Origin: Chamaesiphon sp. 341R_metabat_111
Lineage (GTDB): Bacteria; Cyanobacteriota; Cyanobacteriia; Cyanobacteriales; Chamaesiphonaceae
Direction: 5' to 3'
Assembly (NCBI GenBank): GCA_025351825.1
Contig: JANXVE010000123.1
Location: 1-33,822 of the forward strand
DNA length: 33,822 nt
Shown: piece after piece, positions 24,947 to 33,822 of the stretch
Position numbering within the stretch: the first letter of the stretch is position 1
How the letters are laid out: each line of letters opens with the position of its first letter
Program-made: the position numbers and the translations under genes
The notes under the pieces: generated by a model
Told to the model about the DNA's origin: nothing
The model's input: the letters and a program-made list of their open reading frames with translations, nothing else
Databases searched by the model: none

Positions 24947-26482
24947 TTAATTACATTGTTTCACTCTAGCCAACACCACCATAATCTCATCTACAACCTT
25001 AACCATTTGGGATGTGGATCGATCGTGTTGATTGAGAATCACACTAAATACTAACGGCGAGTATTTGGGTGGATTGATATACCCAGATAGGCTCACAACA
25101 CCACTCATGCTGCCCGTTTTCGCACTGATGATTCCTTGGGCTTGCGTTCCCTTCATCCGATTTCGCAAGCTACCGCTAATGCCCGAAATAGGCAGGGAAT
25201 CACGATAAACTTTCGCAGTGGGAGCGATCGCCATTGCTGATAATAGCCGGACGAATGCACTTGGTGCGACTAGATTGTGTCGCGATAAACCAGAGCCGTC
25301 ACTGAGCCGATAAGATTGAGGATCTATCCCCATTTCGGTTAGATTTTTCTTGACAAGGTTAATGCCTAGATTGGTAGTATCTTCATTACTAGTTGCATGT
25401 TCGGGATGGGTGCGTCCGATCGATTTCAGCAGCACTTCGGCGTAGACATTATTGCTTCTTTGGTTGGTTTCAAAGATTAATTCACTGACTGGGGGGGATT
25501 CGATCGAGGCCAATTCAGGGAGATTAAGGGTATTTTGCTTGGTGACAATATTGGTAGTTCCAACGGTGAGATCGGCTTTAGCTAAACTTTGACGAAATCC
25601 ACTGATAAATGATTCTGTCGGATTCAGAACTGGGAGATCGATTTGGGTTGGGGGTGCATTTTGAGCGAGGTTTCCAGTTAGTCTGACGATCGGTTTACCA
25701 AAGAGTGCGATCGCACTGACACCACTATTTTGACCAGATGGAAGTGTGGCGATTTGATTATCTACCTGCCAATTATTTAAGCTGGGATTTTTCCAGGTAT
25801 ATTGTAAGGGTACGCCGATTTTGGGGGTACTAATTGTGAGCGGATTAGAATTTTGATTGAGAATTAAGCTATTGATTGCGGGAGCATAATCTGTCGATAG
25901 ATCGCCCCATTCCCAATCGGAATTAATTGGTTCACCCCGAAAGTAACTATCGTCGAAACTAACTGTACCAATTTGTTTTTCACCGCGCTGTTTGAGCTGT
26001 TGGGCGATCGATTCTAGCCCTGTTATTTTCAAGCTCGGATCGCCTCGCCCAACTACTAATAGGTTTGAGATATTATTGCCCGTGCGGGGCAGTTGATAAA
26101 CCGAGGTGCGTAATTTGGTATTGGCACCAAGTTGACGCAGGGCGACGGCAGTAGTCGTCAGTTTGACGTTGGATGCAGGAATAAATAACTTGTCGCCATC
26201 TCGGTTGTACAGTGGAGTGTTGCTGCCCAAAGCTTGAACGACGATGCCCCACCGATAACGTCGCAATTCGGGTCGATCGATAATATCATTAATAGCTGTG
26301 CTGAGTTTGTTGGCACAAACCGCTGGTAGCGGTGGTAGTGGCGGTGGCGGTGCGTTGAATGTCGCAGGTGGCGCGATCTCTGGTGCCTGCTGTGCCTGGG
26401 CTGGATTGAATATCGATAGCTGGACTAATAACCATCCAATTGTTGCCGCTATTCGCTGCGACTTCTGAATTAACTGCTGCAT
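24947..26482 (-). CDS. dacB: D-alanyl-D-alanine carboxypeptidase/endopeptidase (PBP4 family)
   Basis: A 511-residue class C penicillin-binding protein (peptidase S13). A signal peptide (about residues 1-30, ending AQA) and a proline-rich linker (38-53) come first. The catalytic S104-x-x-K107 is in IPASNVKL. The block LSDGSGLSRHNLVAP and the late SAKTGSMSG (KTG motif) complete the active site. PBP4 enzymes trim pentapeptides and cut cross-links in periplasmic peptidoglycan. The length and the extra domain between SxxK and the SDGSG block are typical. It is convergent with the mqsA-like gene, only 51 bp away. Confidence 0.93.
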   Translation of the reverse strand: MQQLIQKSQRIAATIGWLLVQLSIFNPAQAQQAPEIAPPATFNAPPPPLPPLPAVCANKLSTAINDIIDRPELRRYRWGIVVQALGSNTPLYNRDGDKLFIPASNVKLTTTAVALRQLGANTKLRTSVYQLPRTGNNISNLLVVGRGDPSLKITGLESIAQQLKQRGEKQIGTVSFDDSYFRGEPINSDWEWGDLSTDYAPAINSLILNQNSNPLTISTPKIGVPLQYTWKNPSLNNWQVDNQIATLPSGQNSGVSAIALFGKPIVRLTGNLAQNAPPTQIDLPVLNPTESFISGFRQSLAKADLTVGTTNIVTKQNTLNLPELASIESPPVSELIFETNQRSNNVYAEVLLKSIGRTHPEHATSNEDTTNLGINLVKKNLTEMGIDPQSYRLSDGSGLSRHNLVAPSAFVRLLSAMAIAPTAKVYRDSLPISGISGSLRNRMKGTQAQGIISAKTGSMSGVVSLSGYINPPKYSPLVFSVILNQHDRSTSQMVKVVDEIMVVLARVKQCN

Positions 26483-26623
26483 ACTGTAGACTATTACCCA
26501 ATTTTGTAATCTCTAGTCTACATGGTGATTTAACTTTTTCTGTGGTTGGATTTTAAAACAGTACAGATGTTTCAAAATAGGCTGAGAACAACTAGAATGG
26601 TTAAGGTGCTAGTCGTAAACCCA

Positions 26624-26684
26624 GGGTACCCATGAAGGGCACCCCTACAGGTTAATTGTGTAGGGGTGCCCTTCACGGGTACCC
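26624..26684. repeat. Long hairpin element (GGGTACCC...TAGGGGTGCCC)
   Basis: Arms of 26 bases (26624-26649 and 26659-26684) pair at all but one position around a 9-base loop. Inside are GGGTACCC, TGAAGGGC and ACCCCTACA blocks. It belongs to the GTAGGGG family and sits between the divergent dacB and sbcC genes, not at a gene end. Confidence 0.85.
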
Positions 26685-26776
26685 AAAGATCTAAGCTTTT
26701 TACAAATATCGCCGTATTTGCCTAAAAGCAAGAATCAAGTATTTAGCAGAAACCCGATCCGCTCCCCCATTACACT

Positions 26777-29700
26777 ATGATCCCTCTCCACCTATCGCTC
26801 AAAAACTTCCTCAGTTACACGGAAGCTAGTTTAGACTTCTCCGGCTTGCATACTGCCTGTATTTGTGGTGCAAATGGCGCAGGCAAATCATCCCTGCTAG
26901 AGGGGATTACTTGGGCGATTTGGGGCAAATGTCGGGCGGTGAGTGAGGATGATGCGATTAGTACGGGGGCGATGGATGTGCGGGTGGATTTCACCTTTCG
27001 GATGCACAGTGAAACCTATCGGATTATTCGCTCTCGTCAGCGGGATGGGAGTGGAAATTTGGAGTTTCAGATTGAGACGAATGAGGATGGTTTTCGCACC
27101 CTGACGCAGCGGGGGATGCGATCGACTCAAGTATTAATCGATCGATACCTCAAAATTGACTATGATACTTTTGTGAATTCGGCTTATTTACGCCAGGGTA
27201 AGGCTGATGAGTTTATGCTTAAAAAGCCAGCCGATCGCAAACAGATTTTAGCAGATTTATTGAAGCTCGATCGCTACGAGCAGTTGGCCGATCGAGCTAA
27301 GGAGTCGGCGAAGCAATATAAGCTTCAAGCAGAGGTATTAACGGATAGCTTGGCAGGAGATCGGGCGCAACTAGCAGGGATTGAGGGGATTACGCAGCAG
27401 CGAGATGCCGCACAGATTGAGATCGACAGGTTGCAGCAGGTTCAAGTTGTTGAAGAGAAGGAGCTAGAAAGTTTTAAAGTGATCGTCAGACAGCGAGAAA
27501 CGTGGCAACAGCAGTTAAATTGGGAGCAGAAACGCGATCGAGAATTGACTCAAGCCGCAATTCAAATTCAGGCGGATCTACTAGTCGCAACTACGGATAA
27601 AAATCGGTTGAATGAGTTGTTAAATCAGGCAGATCGGATTGCTCTGGATTATCAGGCATATCTAGATTTACAGCAGCAATTAGAACAATTAGATCGCAAG
27701 TTTAATACCGATCGTCAAGCCCAATCCGATCGCCAAAAATTGCAGCAGCAATTGGATCGTCAAACCCAAACATTACAATTAACATTGGGCAAAAGTCAGG
27801 CAGAATTAGCTCTGACAATTAAGCAAGAGCAGGAGCTAATCGAGATTTTAGCTACTGCTGGAGATGTTAGTAAAGGTATCGCCGAATTGCATGTATGTCG
27901 GCAGCGATTGACAGAGTTGGATCGATTGCAGATCCAAGTATTACCACTGCAAAAGGAACAGCTAGAATTGACTGGTAAGATCGATCGAGAGACAGCAAAA
28001 GTTCAGGCTAAACTTAATGAGCTAGTCTTGCGGGAACAGCAGGTAAAAGCTAAAACCGAGCGACAGCCGCAATTAGTCGATCTATTGACAGGATTGGATC
28101 TTAAAATTATTGAATCAGATCGCAAGAAAGTCTATCAAAAGCGAATCGAGGAAAAAGGACTAGAAAAAAATGGTCATCTCCAACGGCTAGATGCTGATAC
28201 TCGCAATTATCAACGTCAATTAATTGAACTCGATCGCAAACTAGAGCTATTGGAAGTACCTGATGCTAGTTGCCCCTTGTGCGATCGAGCATTGGATGAA
28301 ATTCATTGGCAACAGATTTTAAGTGATGCCAAAACCGAGCGTGAAAATATCGAACAACAGATTTCGGCAACTCAAGAAGAACATTCCCGCTATACCCAAG
28401 AACGTCAGTCGCTCAGAGCTGAATATAAACAATTAGAATCAGAACTAATTGAATCTAAAAGTCTACCAGAACAGCGGGGAAAACTACAGGCTCAATTAGA
28501 TGCGATCGCGGAATTGCAACTTAATCTTCAAGAGATTGCGATTGAGAAAGATAAGATCGAACTAGCGATCGAATCAAAAAGTTATGCCAGTGAATTGCAA
28601 TCTCAGCTCGAAGAATTAGTCATTCAATTAGCCGCAACTAAATATAGTGAACAAAATCATGCACTAGCACGAGGTGATGTGGATAAGTTACGGTGGGCAG
28701 AGATTAAGCAGGCAAAAATCAAGGATGCCGAACAGAAGCAGCAGCAATTAATTGGGCAAAAAAGTGAATTGATATCCAAGATTGGCGAAACCGAACAAGC
28801 TATTAGTAAACTCCAAGCTGATTCAGATCTGCGGATTGAAATTATCGAACTAGACAAACAAATTGCCAAACTTGGATACGATCGCACCGAACACGATCGC
28901 GTCTCAACCAGTTTGCGTCAATCTCAATCAATCCAACTTCAGTATCAAGAAGTTCAGCAAGCCAAACAAACCCAGCCCCAATTATTAGCCAAAATTGAAC
29001 TGCTTGAAGCTAACGATCGCCAGAATCTAATCGATCGAGGGCAGTCCCAATTGGAGATCGATCGGATCAGTCTGGAGTTTGAAAAAATACCCGATAACGA
29101 CGACAAAATAGAATCGATCGAGCTGCAATTAGCCGAACGACGGCAACAGCTAGATACCAATCTGGCTAGTTTAGGTAGTCTGTCTCAACAGCTTACCCAG
29201 CTTAATAATATTCAAATCCAACTGCAATCCCAAGAGGAATTATTACATACCTATAAACAACAGCAAAAAATTTATGATGAACTCGGTAAAGCCTTTGGTA
29301 AAAATGGCATCCAAGCTCTAGTAATTGAAAATATTCTGCCTCAACTAGAAGCTGAGAGTAATCAAATCCTCTCAAAACTCAGTAACAATCAATTCCACGT
29401 TCAATTTATTACTCAAAAAGCTACTAAAGCCAGTCGGATGAAAAAAGCCAGCATCAAAAATGCCAAGTTCATTGATACCTTAGATATTGTGATCGGTGAT
29501 GCCAATGGCACCAGATCTTATGAAACTTATTCCGGTGGAGAATCTTTTCGGATCAATTTCTCCATTCGCCTCGCCCTAGCAAAGCTGCTCTCCCAACGTG
29601 CTGGTACACCGCTGCAAATGCTAATTGTGGATGAGGGCTTTGGTACTCAAGATCGGGAAGGCTGCGATCGATTAATTGCCGCGATTAATGCGATCTCTGC

Positions 29701-29815
29701 TGACTTTGCCTGTATTCTTGCCGTCACTCACATGCCCCAATTTCGCGAAGCTTTCCAAACCAGAATTGAGGTGCATAAGACCAAAAATGGTTCACAGCTC
29801 CAAGTGATAAGTTAG
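26777..29815 (+). CDS. sbcC: SbcC/Rad50-type DNA repair ATPase
   Basis: A 1012-residue SMC-like protein, partner of the SbcD/Mre11 nuclease in cutting DNA hairpins and ends. The Walker A motif GANGAGKS is at residues 31-38. Two long coiled-coil arms (very Q/E/L-rich, about 180-480 and 520-860) flank the zinc hook CPLC at 499-502. The ABC signature YSGGESFRINFS is near 917-928 and Walker B MLIVDEGFG near 948. The Q-loop LRQGKADEFM is also present. sbcD is not in the window. ATG start at 26777; no clear ribosome-binding site. Confidence 0.94.
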   Translation: MIPLHLSLKNFLSYTEASLDFSGLHTACICGANGAGKSSLLEGITWAIWGKCRAVSEDDAISTGAMDVRVDFTFRMHSETYRIIRSRQRDGSGNLEFQIETNEDGFRTLTQRGMRSTQVLIDRYLKIDYDTFVNSAYLRQGKADEFMLKKPADRKQILADLLKLDRYEQLADRAKESAKQYKLQAEVLTDSLAGDRAQLAGIEGITQQRDAAQIEIDRLQQVQVVEEKELESFKVIVRQRETWQQQLNWEQKRDRELTQAAIQIQADLLVATTDKNRLNELLNQADRIALDYQAYLDLQQQLEQLDRKFNTDRQAQSDRQKLQQQLDRQTQTLQLTLGKSQAELALTIKQEQELIEILATAGDVSKGIAELHVCRQRLTELDRLQIQVLPLQKEQLELTGKIDRETAKVQAKLNELVLREQQVKAKTERQPQLVDLLTGLDLKIIESDRKKVYQKRIEEKGLEKNGHLQRLDADTRNYQRQLIELDRKLELLEVPDASCPLCDRALDEIHWQQILSDAKTERENIEQQISATQEEHSRYTQERQSLRAEYKQLESELIESKSLPEQRGKLQAQLDAIAELQLNLQEIAIEKDKIELAIESKSYASELQSQLEELVIQLAATKYSEQNHALARGDVDKLRWAEIKQAKIKDAEQKQQQLIGQKSELISKIGETEQAISKLQADSDLRIEIIELDKQIAKLGYDRTEHDRVSTSLRQSQSIQLQYQEVQQAKQTQPQLLAKIELLEANDRQNLIDRGQSQLEIDRISLEFEKIPDNDDKIESIELQLAERRQQLDTNLASLGSLSQQLTQLNNIQIQLQSQEELLHTYKQQQKIYDELGKAFGKNGIQALVIENILPQLEAESNQILSKLSNNQFHVQFITQKATKASRMKKASIKNAKFIDTLDIVIGDANGTRSYETYSGGESFRINFSIRLALAKLLSQRAGTPLQMLIVDEGFGTQDREGCDRLIAAINAISADFACILAVTHMPQFREAFQTRIEVHKTKNGSQLQVIS

Positions 29816-29817
29816 GG

Positions 29818-29850
29818 ATTTGGTGAATGGTGAATGGTGGATGGTGAATA
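29818..29850. repeat. Heptameric tandem repeat (GGTGAAT)
   Basis: Four near-copies of GGTGAAT directly after the sbcC stop, another cyanobacterial short tandem repeat. Confidence 0.7.
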
Positions 29851-29860
29851 GATCTGTAGG

Positions 29861-29883
29861 TTGGGTTGAAGAATGAAACCCAA
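29861..29883. repeat. TTGGGTT/AACCCAA dispersed inverted repeat
   Basis: TTGGGTT, nine bases, AACCCAA. This small hairpin is of a type common in cyanobacterial intergenic DNA and may terminate sbcC. It overlaps a spurious upstream extension of cobM, which supports the later cobM start. Confidence 0.65.
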
Positions 29884-29925
29884 CAACACCAATATCGTAT
29901 TATTCTAATACCCAAAAAAGATCGC

Positions 29926-30717
29926 ATGAAATTATCCGAGCAACATATTACACCGCAAGTATATATTATCGGCGTTGGCCCTGGCGATCCTGACTTATTA
30001 ACCGTCAAAGGACAGCGGATCATTGCCACTGCGGACGTGATTTTGTATGCTGATTCATTGATTCCCGATCGAATCTTGCAGAATACTCGCGCAGATGCAG
30101 AAATTATTAAAACCAGCAGTCAAACCCTGGAAGAAATCGTTGAGACGATCGAGGATCGCGTCCAAGCGGGTCTAACGATCGCGCGACTGCATTCCGGTGA
30201 TTTGACCCTTTACAGTGCCATCACCGAGCAAATTCATGCCCTCAGAGCGGCTAAGATCGCGATCGAGCTGGTACCTGGAATCAGTGCTTTCCAAGCAGCA
30301 GCGGCGAAGCTGCAAGTCGAGCTGACAGTACCCGAACTCGTCCAGACGATTATCCTCACCCGTCCCACAGGGAGAGCTTCAGCGGTACCAACTGCCGAAA
30401 ATTTAGCTAGTTTAGCAGCTCACCAGTCGAGCTTATGCCTCTATTTAGCCGCCCGTCATGTCGCGACAGCGCAAGCCCAATTACTCCAGCATTACCCGCC
30501 CGAAACCCTGGTAGCAATCTGTTTTCGAGTGGGGTGGGAGGACGAGCAAATATTGGTAGTTCCGCTCACCGAGATGGCTGTGGTGACGGAGCGGGAAAAT
30601 CTAGTCCGATCGACGATGTATATTATCAGTCCAGCATTAACAGAAAATAAAGGTGAAGATGGTCAGACTCGATCGAGACTATATCATCCCCAACATCAGC
30701 ATCTCTTCAGACCCTAA
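29926..30717 (+). CDS. cobM: Precorrin-4 C11-methyltransferase
   Basis: 263 residues from the ATG at 29926. The 20-codon extension to 29866 is rejected because it reads through a dispersed repeat. Family blocks: VYIIGVGPGDPDLLTVKGQRII at the SAM-binding start, YADSLIPD, ARLHSGDLTLYSAITEQ, ELVPGISAFQAAAAKLQVELTVPE and a late TMYIISPAL. The enzyme methylates C-11 of precorrin-4 in cobalamin synthesis; the homologue CbiF uses the cobalt-containing intermediate, and sequence alone does not separate the two routes. No cobalamin riboswitch was recognised in the short leader. Confidence 0.92.
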   Translation: MKLSEQHITPQVYIIGVGPGDPDLLTVKGQRIIATADVILYADSLIPDRILQNTRADAEIIKTSSQTLEEIVETIEDRVQAGLTIARLHSGDLTLYSAITEQIHALRAAKIAIELVPGISAFQAAAAKLQVELTVPELVQTIILTRPTGRASAVPTAENLASLAAHQSSLCLYLAARHVATAQAQLLQHYPPETLVAICFRVGWEDEQILVVPLTEMAVVTERENLVRSTMYIISPALTENKGEDGQTRSRLYHPQHQHLFRP

Positions 30718-30729
30718 CGATCGACTAAC

Positions 30730-31836
30730 TTAACGCCGTTTGCGCGCGATCGCGCGATCGATCGCCTCTTGCCAGAGATCCATTACCCGTTCGACCCCAA
30801 ATCGATCGAGGATACTTGGCGCATTTTTTGCCAATTGCTGACGTTTAGCCGGATCGGACATCAGCTTGTCTAGCCCCGCTGCGAGGGCATCAATATCTTC
30901 TGTTTTTACCAGCACACCATTTACGCCATCCTCGATGATATCACGCGGCCCACTCAGACAGTCGGCAGCCAACACGGGCAAACCATAAGCCATCGCCTCA
31001 CACAAAGCCATTGGAAAACCTTCAAATCGCGATGGCATCACGAATAAATCGGCTCGATCGAGATACGTTGGCACATTGCTAACTAGTCCAGGCAGATGAA
31101 CCAGATCGACTAGTTTCAATTGAGATCGGAGCTGTTCGAGTTCCGCTCTCATCGCGCCTTCACCCAAAATAGTCAGCTCCCAATCAGGATATTTAGCGTG
31201 GATTTTGTGAAAAGCTTTTAATAACAGATCGAAGCCTTTCTGCGGGTGGAGTCTGCCGATCGCAATCAGACTGGGAGCATGTGATAACTCAGCTTCAGCC
31301 ACTGATGGCTCTGGTGCCACAACTGGATTTGGCATCACAATTGCGCGGTAGCCTGCTTTTGCCGGATAAAATGGGAGGGCGTTTTGGGTCAACACCGTGA
31401 CTAAATCGGCGTAGCGATAAGTCAATTTCATAATCAGTTGCCAGATTTTATTCGCGTCATTGGTGCCAGGATACATGTGCTCGCTGACAATCACCGGAAT
31501 GTTCGATCGCAAGCAAGCCAAAATAGTATAGACATTGACCGAATTCATAAAGCCGATTGCCACATCCGGTTTACTCGCAATAATTGCCCGTCTGAGTACT
31601 TGGATCCGGTTCCAGTTATTGGCGATTGCTGTCAATACATTGGTTGATTTGCTCGCTACGTCCAACGATTTGAGCTGAATGCGCGGATCCAGTGGGTAAA
31701 AAGGTTGGGTAGTCGGCGGGACTAGCATGAGCAACGTTACGTCCCAGCCGTTACTCACCCAGTAGTTGGCGACGATCGACATTACTCGTTCTGCACCGCC
31801 ACCAGTTAATCCATAAATGACTAAAGTAACTTTCAT
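30730..31836 (-). CDS. Glycosyltransferase family 4 protein
   Basis: 368 residues, GT-B fold. The N-terminal GLTGGGAERVMSIVANYW is the acceptor-domain opening common in polysaccharide GT4 enzymes. The C-terminal donor domain shows AIGRLHPQKGFDLLLKAF and then EGFPMALCEAMAYGLPVLA, the E-x7-E motif that holds the nucleotide-sugar. The ATG at 31836 is chosen over a TTG one codon earlier. The sugar and acceptor are unknown. The next gene upstream on this strand is a GINT1-like protein, which suggests a small surface-glycan locus. Confidence 0.9.
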   Translation of the reverse strand: MKVTLVIYGLTGGGAERVMSIVANYWVSNGWDVTLLMLVPPTTQPFYPLDPRIQLKSLDVASKSTNVLTAIANNWNRIQVLRRAIIASKPDVAIGFMNSVNVYTILACLRSNIPVIVSEHMYPGTNDANKIWQLIMKLTYRYADLVTVLTQNALPFYPAKAGYRAIVMPNPVVAPEPSVAEAELSHAPSLIAIGRLHPQKGFDLLLKAFHKIHAKYPDWELTILGEGAMRAELEQLRSQLKLVDLVHLPGLVSNVPTYLDRADLFVMPSRFEGFPMALCEAMAYGLPVLAADCLSGPRDIIEDGVNGVLVKTEDIDALAAGLDKLMSDPAKRQQLAKNAPSILDRFGVERVMDLWQEAIDRAIARKRR

Positions 31837-32095
31837 CAATATTAATTACACCTATAGCAGTTACTGTAATAAACTTTGAACGGATTGGATGTGAATAGAT
31901 CTGAATATTTTTTGCTCGACATTTATCTTAACAGGTAACAGAGAAATCTAAATAACTTTTAAATCTAGGATATGACAATGCTAGCGTAATTAGATATTTT
32001 ATAGATAAATTACTATAAGTACTACTACTCATGTAAGCTCAAAACTAGCTAGCAAGTATCATATTTTACCAGTCAACTAAATACAACTAGTTCAA
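31837..32095. other. AT-rich gap between two glycan genes
   Basis: About 260 bp with no recognisable gene, repeat or terminator. Composition is more AT-rich than its surroundings. Confidence 0.5.
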
Positions 32096-33052
32096 TTAAC
32101 GACAATCGACACAAGCTAGGCAGTGGTTATCATCCAACATGACAAAATCTAGATGATGCATCCCGACCTGATTGAATGACATTGTGCCCAGTTCAAATAG
32201 ATAATCTCGCTCGTGCTGGATTTTTGCTTCTACATATAGTTCTTTTGTCAGTAACTCAATCGGAATCGCCGCAACATTATAACCATAACTTACAGCACAA
32301 TCTTGGGCAAACCGGATGAGCCGACCATCGATCTCTCTTACTCTACCTGCTGGTCTGGAAATTGCCGAATTATTGCTCACAATCGGACTCATGGGATGCT
32401 CGACCCATTGCCCGAGTAAATCATCGGCATAATACAGTCTCAATGTATTGCAAGTTGCTTTTGCTGTCGGCTCAACACCCACAAATAGCCACCAGATTCC
32501 TTCAAAGTGCAGAATCGAGGGATCGACAAATCGATCGCCAACCAGGATTTCGGAAACAAGCTCCCATCGATCTGGAAAATTTGTGGCTTTGTACAGTCGG
32601 ACTGAATCTGCCTCGCATGACTCAGGAATCATATACCAATTAGATTCAAACTCAAACACATAAGGATATGAAAGATGAAAGTCTTCGGATAAGATCGTAT
32701 GTTGATAATCCCACGTTAATCCATCCTGACTGCGGGCAAATGAAATTTCACCCTTATTGCTACTAAGATTGAAAATTTCAAAGAACATCAACCATTCACT
32801 CTGAAGTCTGACGATAAAAGGGTCAGCTACAAATTCTGTATAAGCATCTGTTACGTCCTTTCTACTAATTGCCGGATTTTTAATACCTGGTATTGATTTT
32901 AAATTTAAAAAATTACTACCTTCATACATAGATATCGACCAATCTGTGTCACGATGAACCCAAATCAATTGGTTGGCAAGCTTAAGCGGTAGAAGGCGAA
33001 ATAAAGAATAGTAAGTTCTTAATATTTTGAATTTGATGGATGAAATAGTCAT
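32096..33052 (-). CDS. GINT1-like beta-propeller glycosyltransferase-associated protein
   Basis: 318 residues with five repeated blade-like units of aromatic strands, such as FVADPFIVRLQSEWLMFFEI, YPYVFEFESNWYMIPES and FVDPSILHFEGIWWLFVGV. The D-P-F/S-I/V pattern resembles GH43/GH32-like propellers and the N-terminal domain of glucosamine inositolphosphorylceramide transferase (GINT1) proteins. Bacterial relatives sit in polysaccharide clusters. The conserved VREIDGRLIRFAQDC and C-terminal GMHHLDFVMLDD fit this group. Hydrolase versus transferase activity cannot be decided here. No signal peptide is evident. Confidence 0.75.
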   Translation of the reverse strand: MTISSIKFKILRTYYSLFRLLPLKLANQLIWVHRDTDWSISMYEGSNFLNLKSIPGIKNPAISRKDVTDAYTEFVADPFIVRLQSEWLMFFEIFNLSSNKGEISFARSQDGLTWDYQHTILSEDFHLSYPYVFEFESNWYMIPESCEADSVRLYKATNFPDRWELVSEILVGDRFVDPSILHFEGIWWLFVGVEPTAKATCNTLRLYYADDLLGQWVEHPMSPIVSNNSAISRPAGRVREIDGRLIRFAQDCAVSYGYNVAAIPIELLTKELYVEAKIQHERDYLFELGTMSFNQVGMHHLDFVMLDDNHCLACVDCR

Positions 33053-33419
33053 TTAATTCGTTAAGGAAACATTGGAAATATTCAATTGAATCAGAATTGA
33101 CGACGGATGCTTTGACAACAATCGATTATTCGATCTCTTCAGATCGCAATTTCATCACAGTTGCTATTCTCCATCGATCGAAGCTTTAAGATGTATTTCT
33201 GGCCGATTACTCATACTAACTAGCCATACATCGAACTCATCCGTTTTGTGCTGCCACCGCCGACTAGACAAATGATCGAGGTGAAGTCTTAATGTAGCAT
33301 TATAACTGACAAAGCAAGGCCGATCCGTCTAATTGAGATCTAAATCCCTGTATGCTAATAATGCCCAAAACCTACGATCGAATCTACGATCCAATCTACG
33401 ATCTCAATCAGAAAACTAG
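33053..33419. other. Gap with possible gene fragment and 12-bp tandem repeat
   Basis: No complete gene is seen. On the minus strand 33164-33328 is open for 54 codons without a start codon. It reads with protein-like composition (CFVSYNATLRLHLDHL, then KTDEFDVWLVSMSNRPEI), perhaps a decayed gene end. At 33372-33407 a 12-base unit, CTACGATCGAAT, occurs three times with small changes. Confidence 0.35.
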
Positions 33420-33710
33420 TTAATTGGTATTTATCCTGCTGGAGGGTTGACAGGTAAATCCAGTTGCCTCGATCGTTTCCCGTAATGGATCGTCAGCTAC
33501 TACCGTCGTATACACTTGTTTTGCACCGTAAATAAATAAAGCATCATTGACAATCTGTTTTAGCAACAATCGACTGTAGCCCTGTTGCTGACCGATCGGA
33601 TCGACATAATAATCGTGAATCAATGCTGACTCTGGCTCAAGTGCATATTCTTGCTGTTCTGTCAAGACTAATTTTTCCTGCCCAGCAATTCTAAATTTAC
33701 GAATTGACAA
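33420..33710 (-). CDS. Short GNAT-like acetyltransferase, possibly N-terminally truncated
   Basis: 96 residues. HDYYVDPIGQQQGYSRLLLKQIVNDAL has the shape of GNAT motif A (strand 4, Q-Q-x-G-x-x loop, helix 3), and ETIEATGF is the usual GNAT ending. The part before strand 4 is only about 30 residues, shorter than in full GNAT enzymes. The only start available is TTG at 33710. The frame stays open upstream to near 33790 without ATG or GTG, so an N-terminal loss or an unusual start is possible. Confidence 0.55.
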   Translation of the reverse strand: MSIRKFRIAGQEKLVLTEQQEYALEPESALIHDYYVDPIGQQQGYSRLLLKQIVNDALFIYGAKQVYTTVVADDPLRETIEATGFTCQPSSRINTN

Positions 33711-33822
33711 GCAGTTCAGAGATCGGGGAGAAAATTTAGGGATAATGTGTGGGACGGAGGAGTTGGGACTAACTAATGAGAGAATTGCTAGGCATTAACA
33801 CCCTGTTAGGATATTTACAGGC
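33711..33822. other. Right end of window, no feature
   Basis: About 110 bp with no recognised gene; any gene further right is outside the window. Confidence 0.4.

Noticed and set aside
26897-27130. Minus-strand frame inside sbcC
   Set aside because: It overlaps a strongly conserved coding region (ATPase head) on the other strand and is a composition shadow.
29866-29925. N-terminal extension of cobM by 20 residues
   Set aside because: It is encoded by part of a TTGGGTT/AACCCAA dispersed repeat and precedes the conserved start of the family.
33372-33407. CRISPR-like short repeat
   Set aside because: The three 12-base units are contiguous with no spacers, so this is a plain tandem repeat.

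Overview
This is a 33.8 kb piece of a cyanobacterial chromosome. The marker genes are psbU (photosystem II extrinsic protein), sqdB (sulfolipid synthesis), a ycf23/DUF561 gene, a pheophorbide-oxygenase-like Rieske protein, a ClpS-like adaptor and a DUF3352 protein. The DNA is very rich in CGATCG cores (HIP1-like), and the gaps carry heptameric tandem repeats and palindromic GTAGGGGC/CCCCCA-type dispersed repeats typical of cyanobacteria. I cannot fix the genus. I saw no rRNA, tRNA, CRISPR array, transposase or integrase.

Layout. 0-3.3 kb (minus strand): a response-regulator receiver domain fused through one membrane helix to an HlyD-type membrane fusion protein, preceded by a MotA/TolQ/ExbB-type proton channel gene. 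3.5-5.3 kb (plus): ycf23-like and cysE. 5.4-8.3 kb: a small coiled-coil protein (minus), then an exported FAD oxidoreductase and clpS (plus, 6 nt apart). 8.5-10 kb: a Rieske/PAO oxygenase (minus). 10.2-11.9 kb: DUF3352. 12-12.7 kb: a PIN toxin/antitoxin pair flanked by a 75-bp direct duplication that contains the apparent DUF3352 terminator. 12.9-16.6 kb: sqdB, psbU, nadB (plus). 16.6-22 kb: gshB, a GNAT acetyltransferase, a Fic AMP-transferase-like protein and a monomeric-type NADP isocitrate dehydrogenase. 22.2-24.9 kb: a defence/stress islet with a frameshifted GNAT gene, mazEF-like, higBA-like and a solitary mqsA-like antitoxin. For three of these a promoter and/or operator palindrome can be read. 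24.9-33.8 kb: a PBP4-type carboxypeptidase, sbcC, cobM, a GT4 glycosyltransferase, a GINT1-like beta-propeller protein and a short GNAT fragment.

How it works together. Most genes are single housekeeping genes separated by palindromic repeats that probably double as terminators. The accessory content is concentrated in toxin-antitoxin modules (three apparently complete pairs plus one orphan antitoxin), a Fic protein and the surface-polysaccharide genes at the right end. The most unusual single object is the receiver-HlyD fusion, in which a phosphorylatable cytoplasmic domain takes the place of a DNA-binding output and is tethered to a periplasmic exporter adaptor. The clearest trace of recent genome change is the duplicated terminator that brackets the PIN toxin module.
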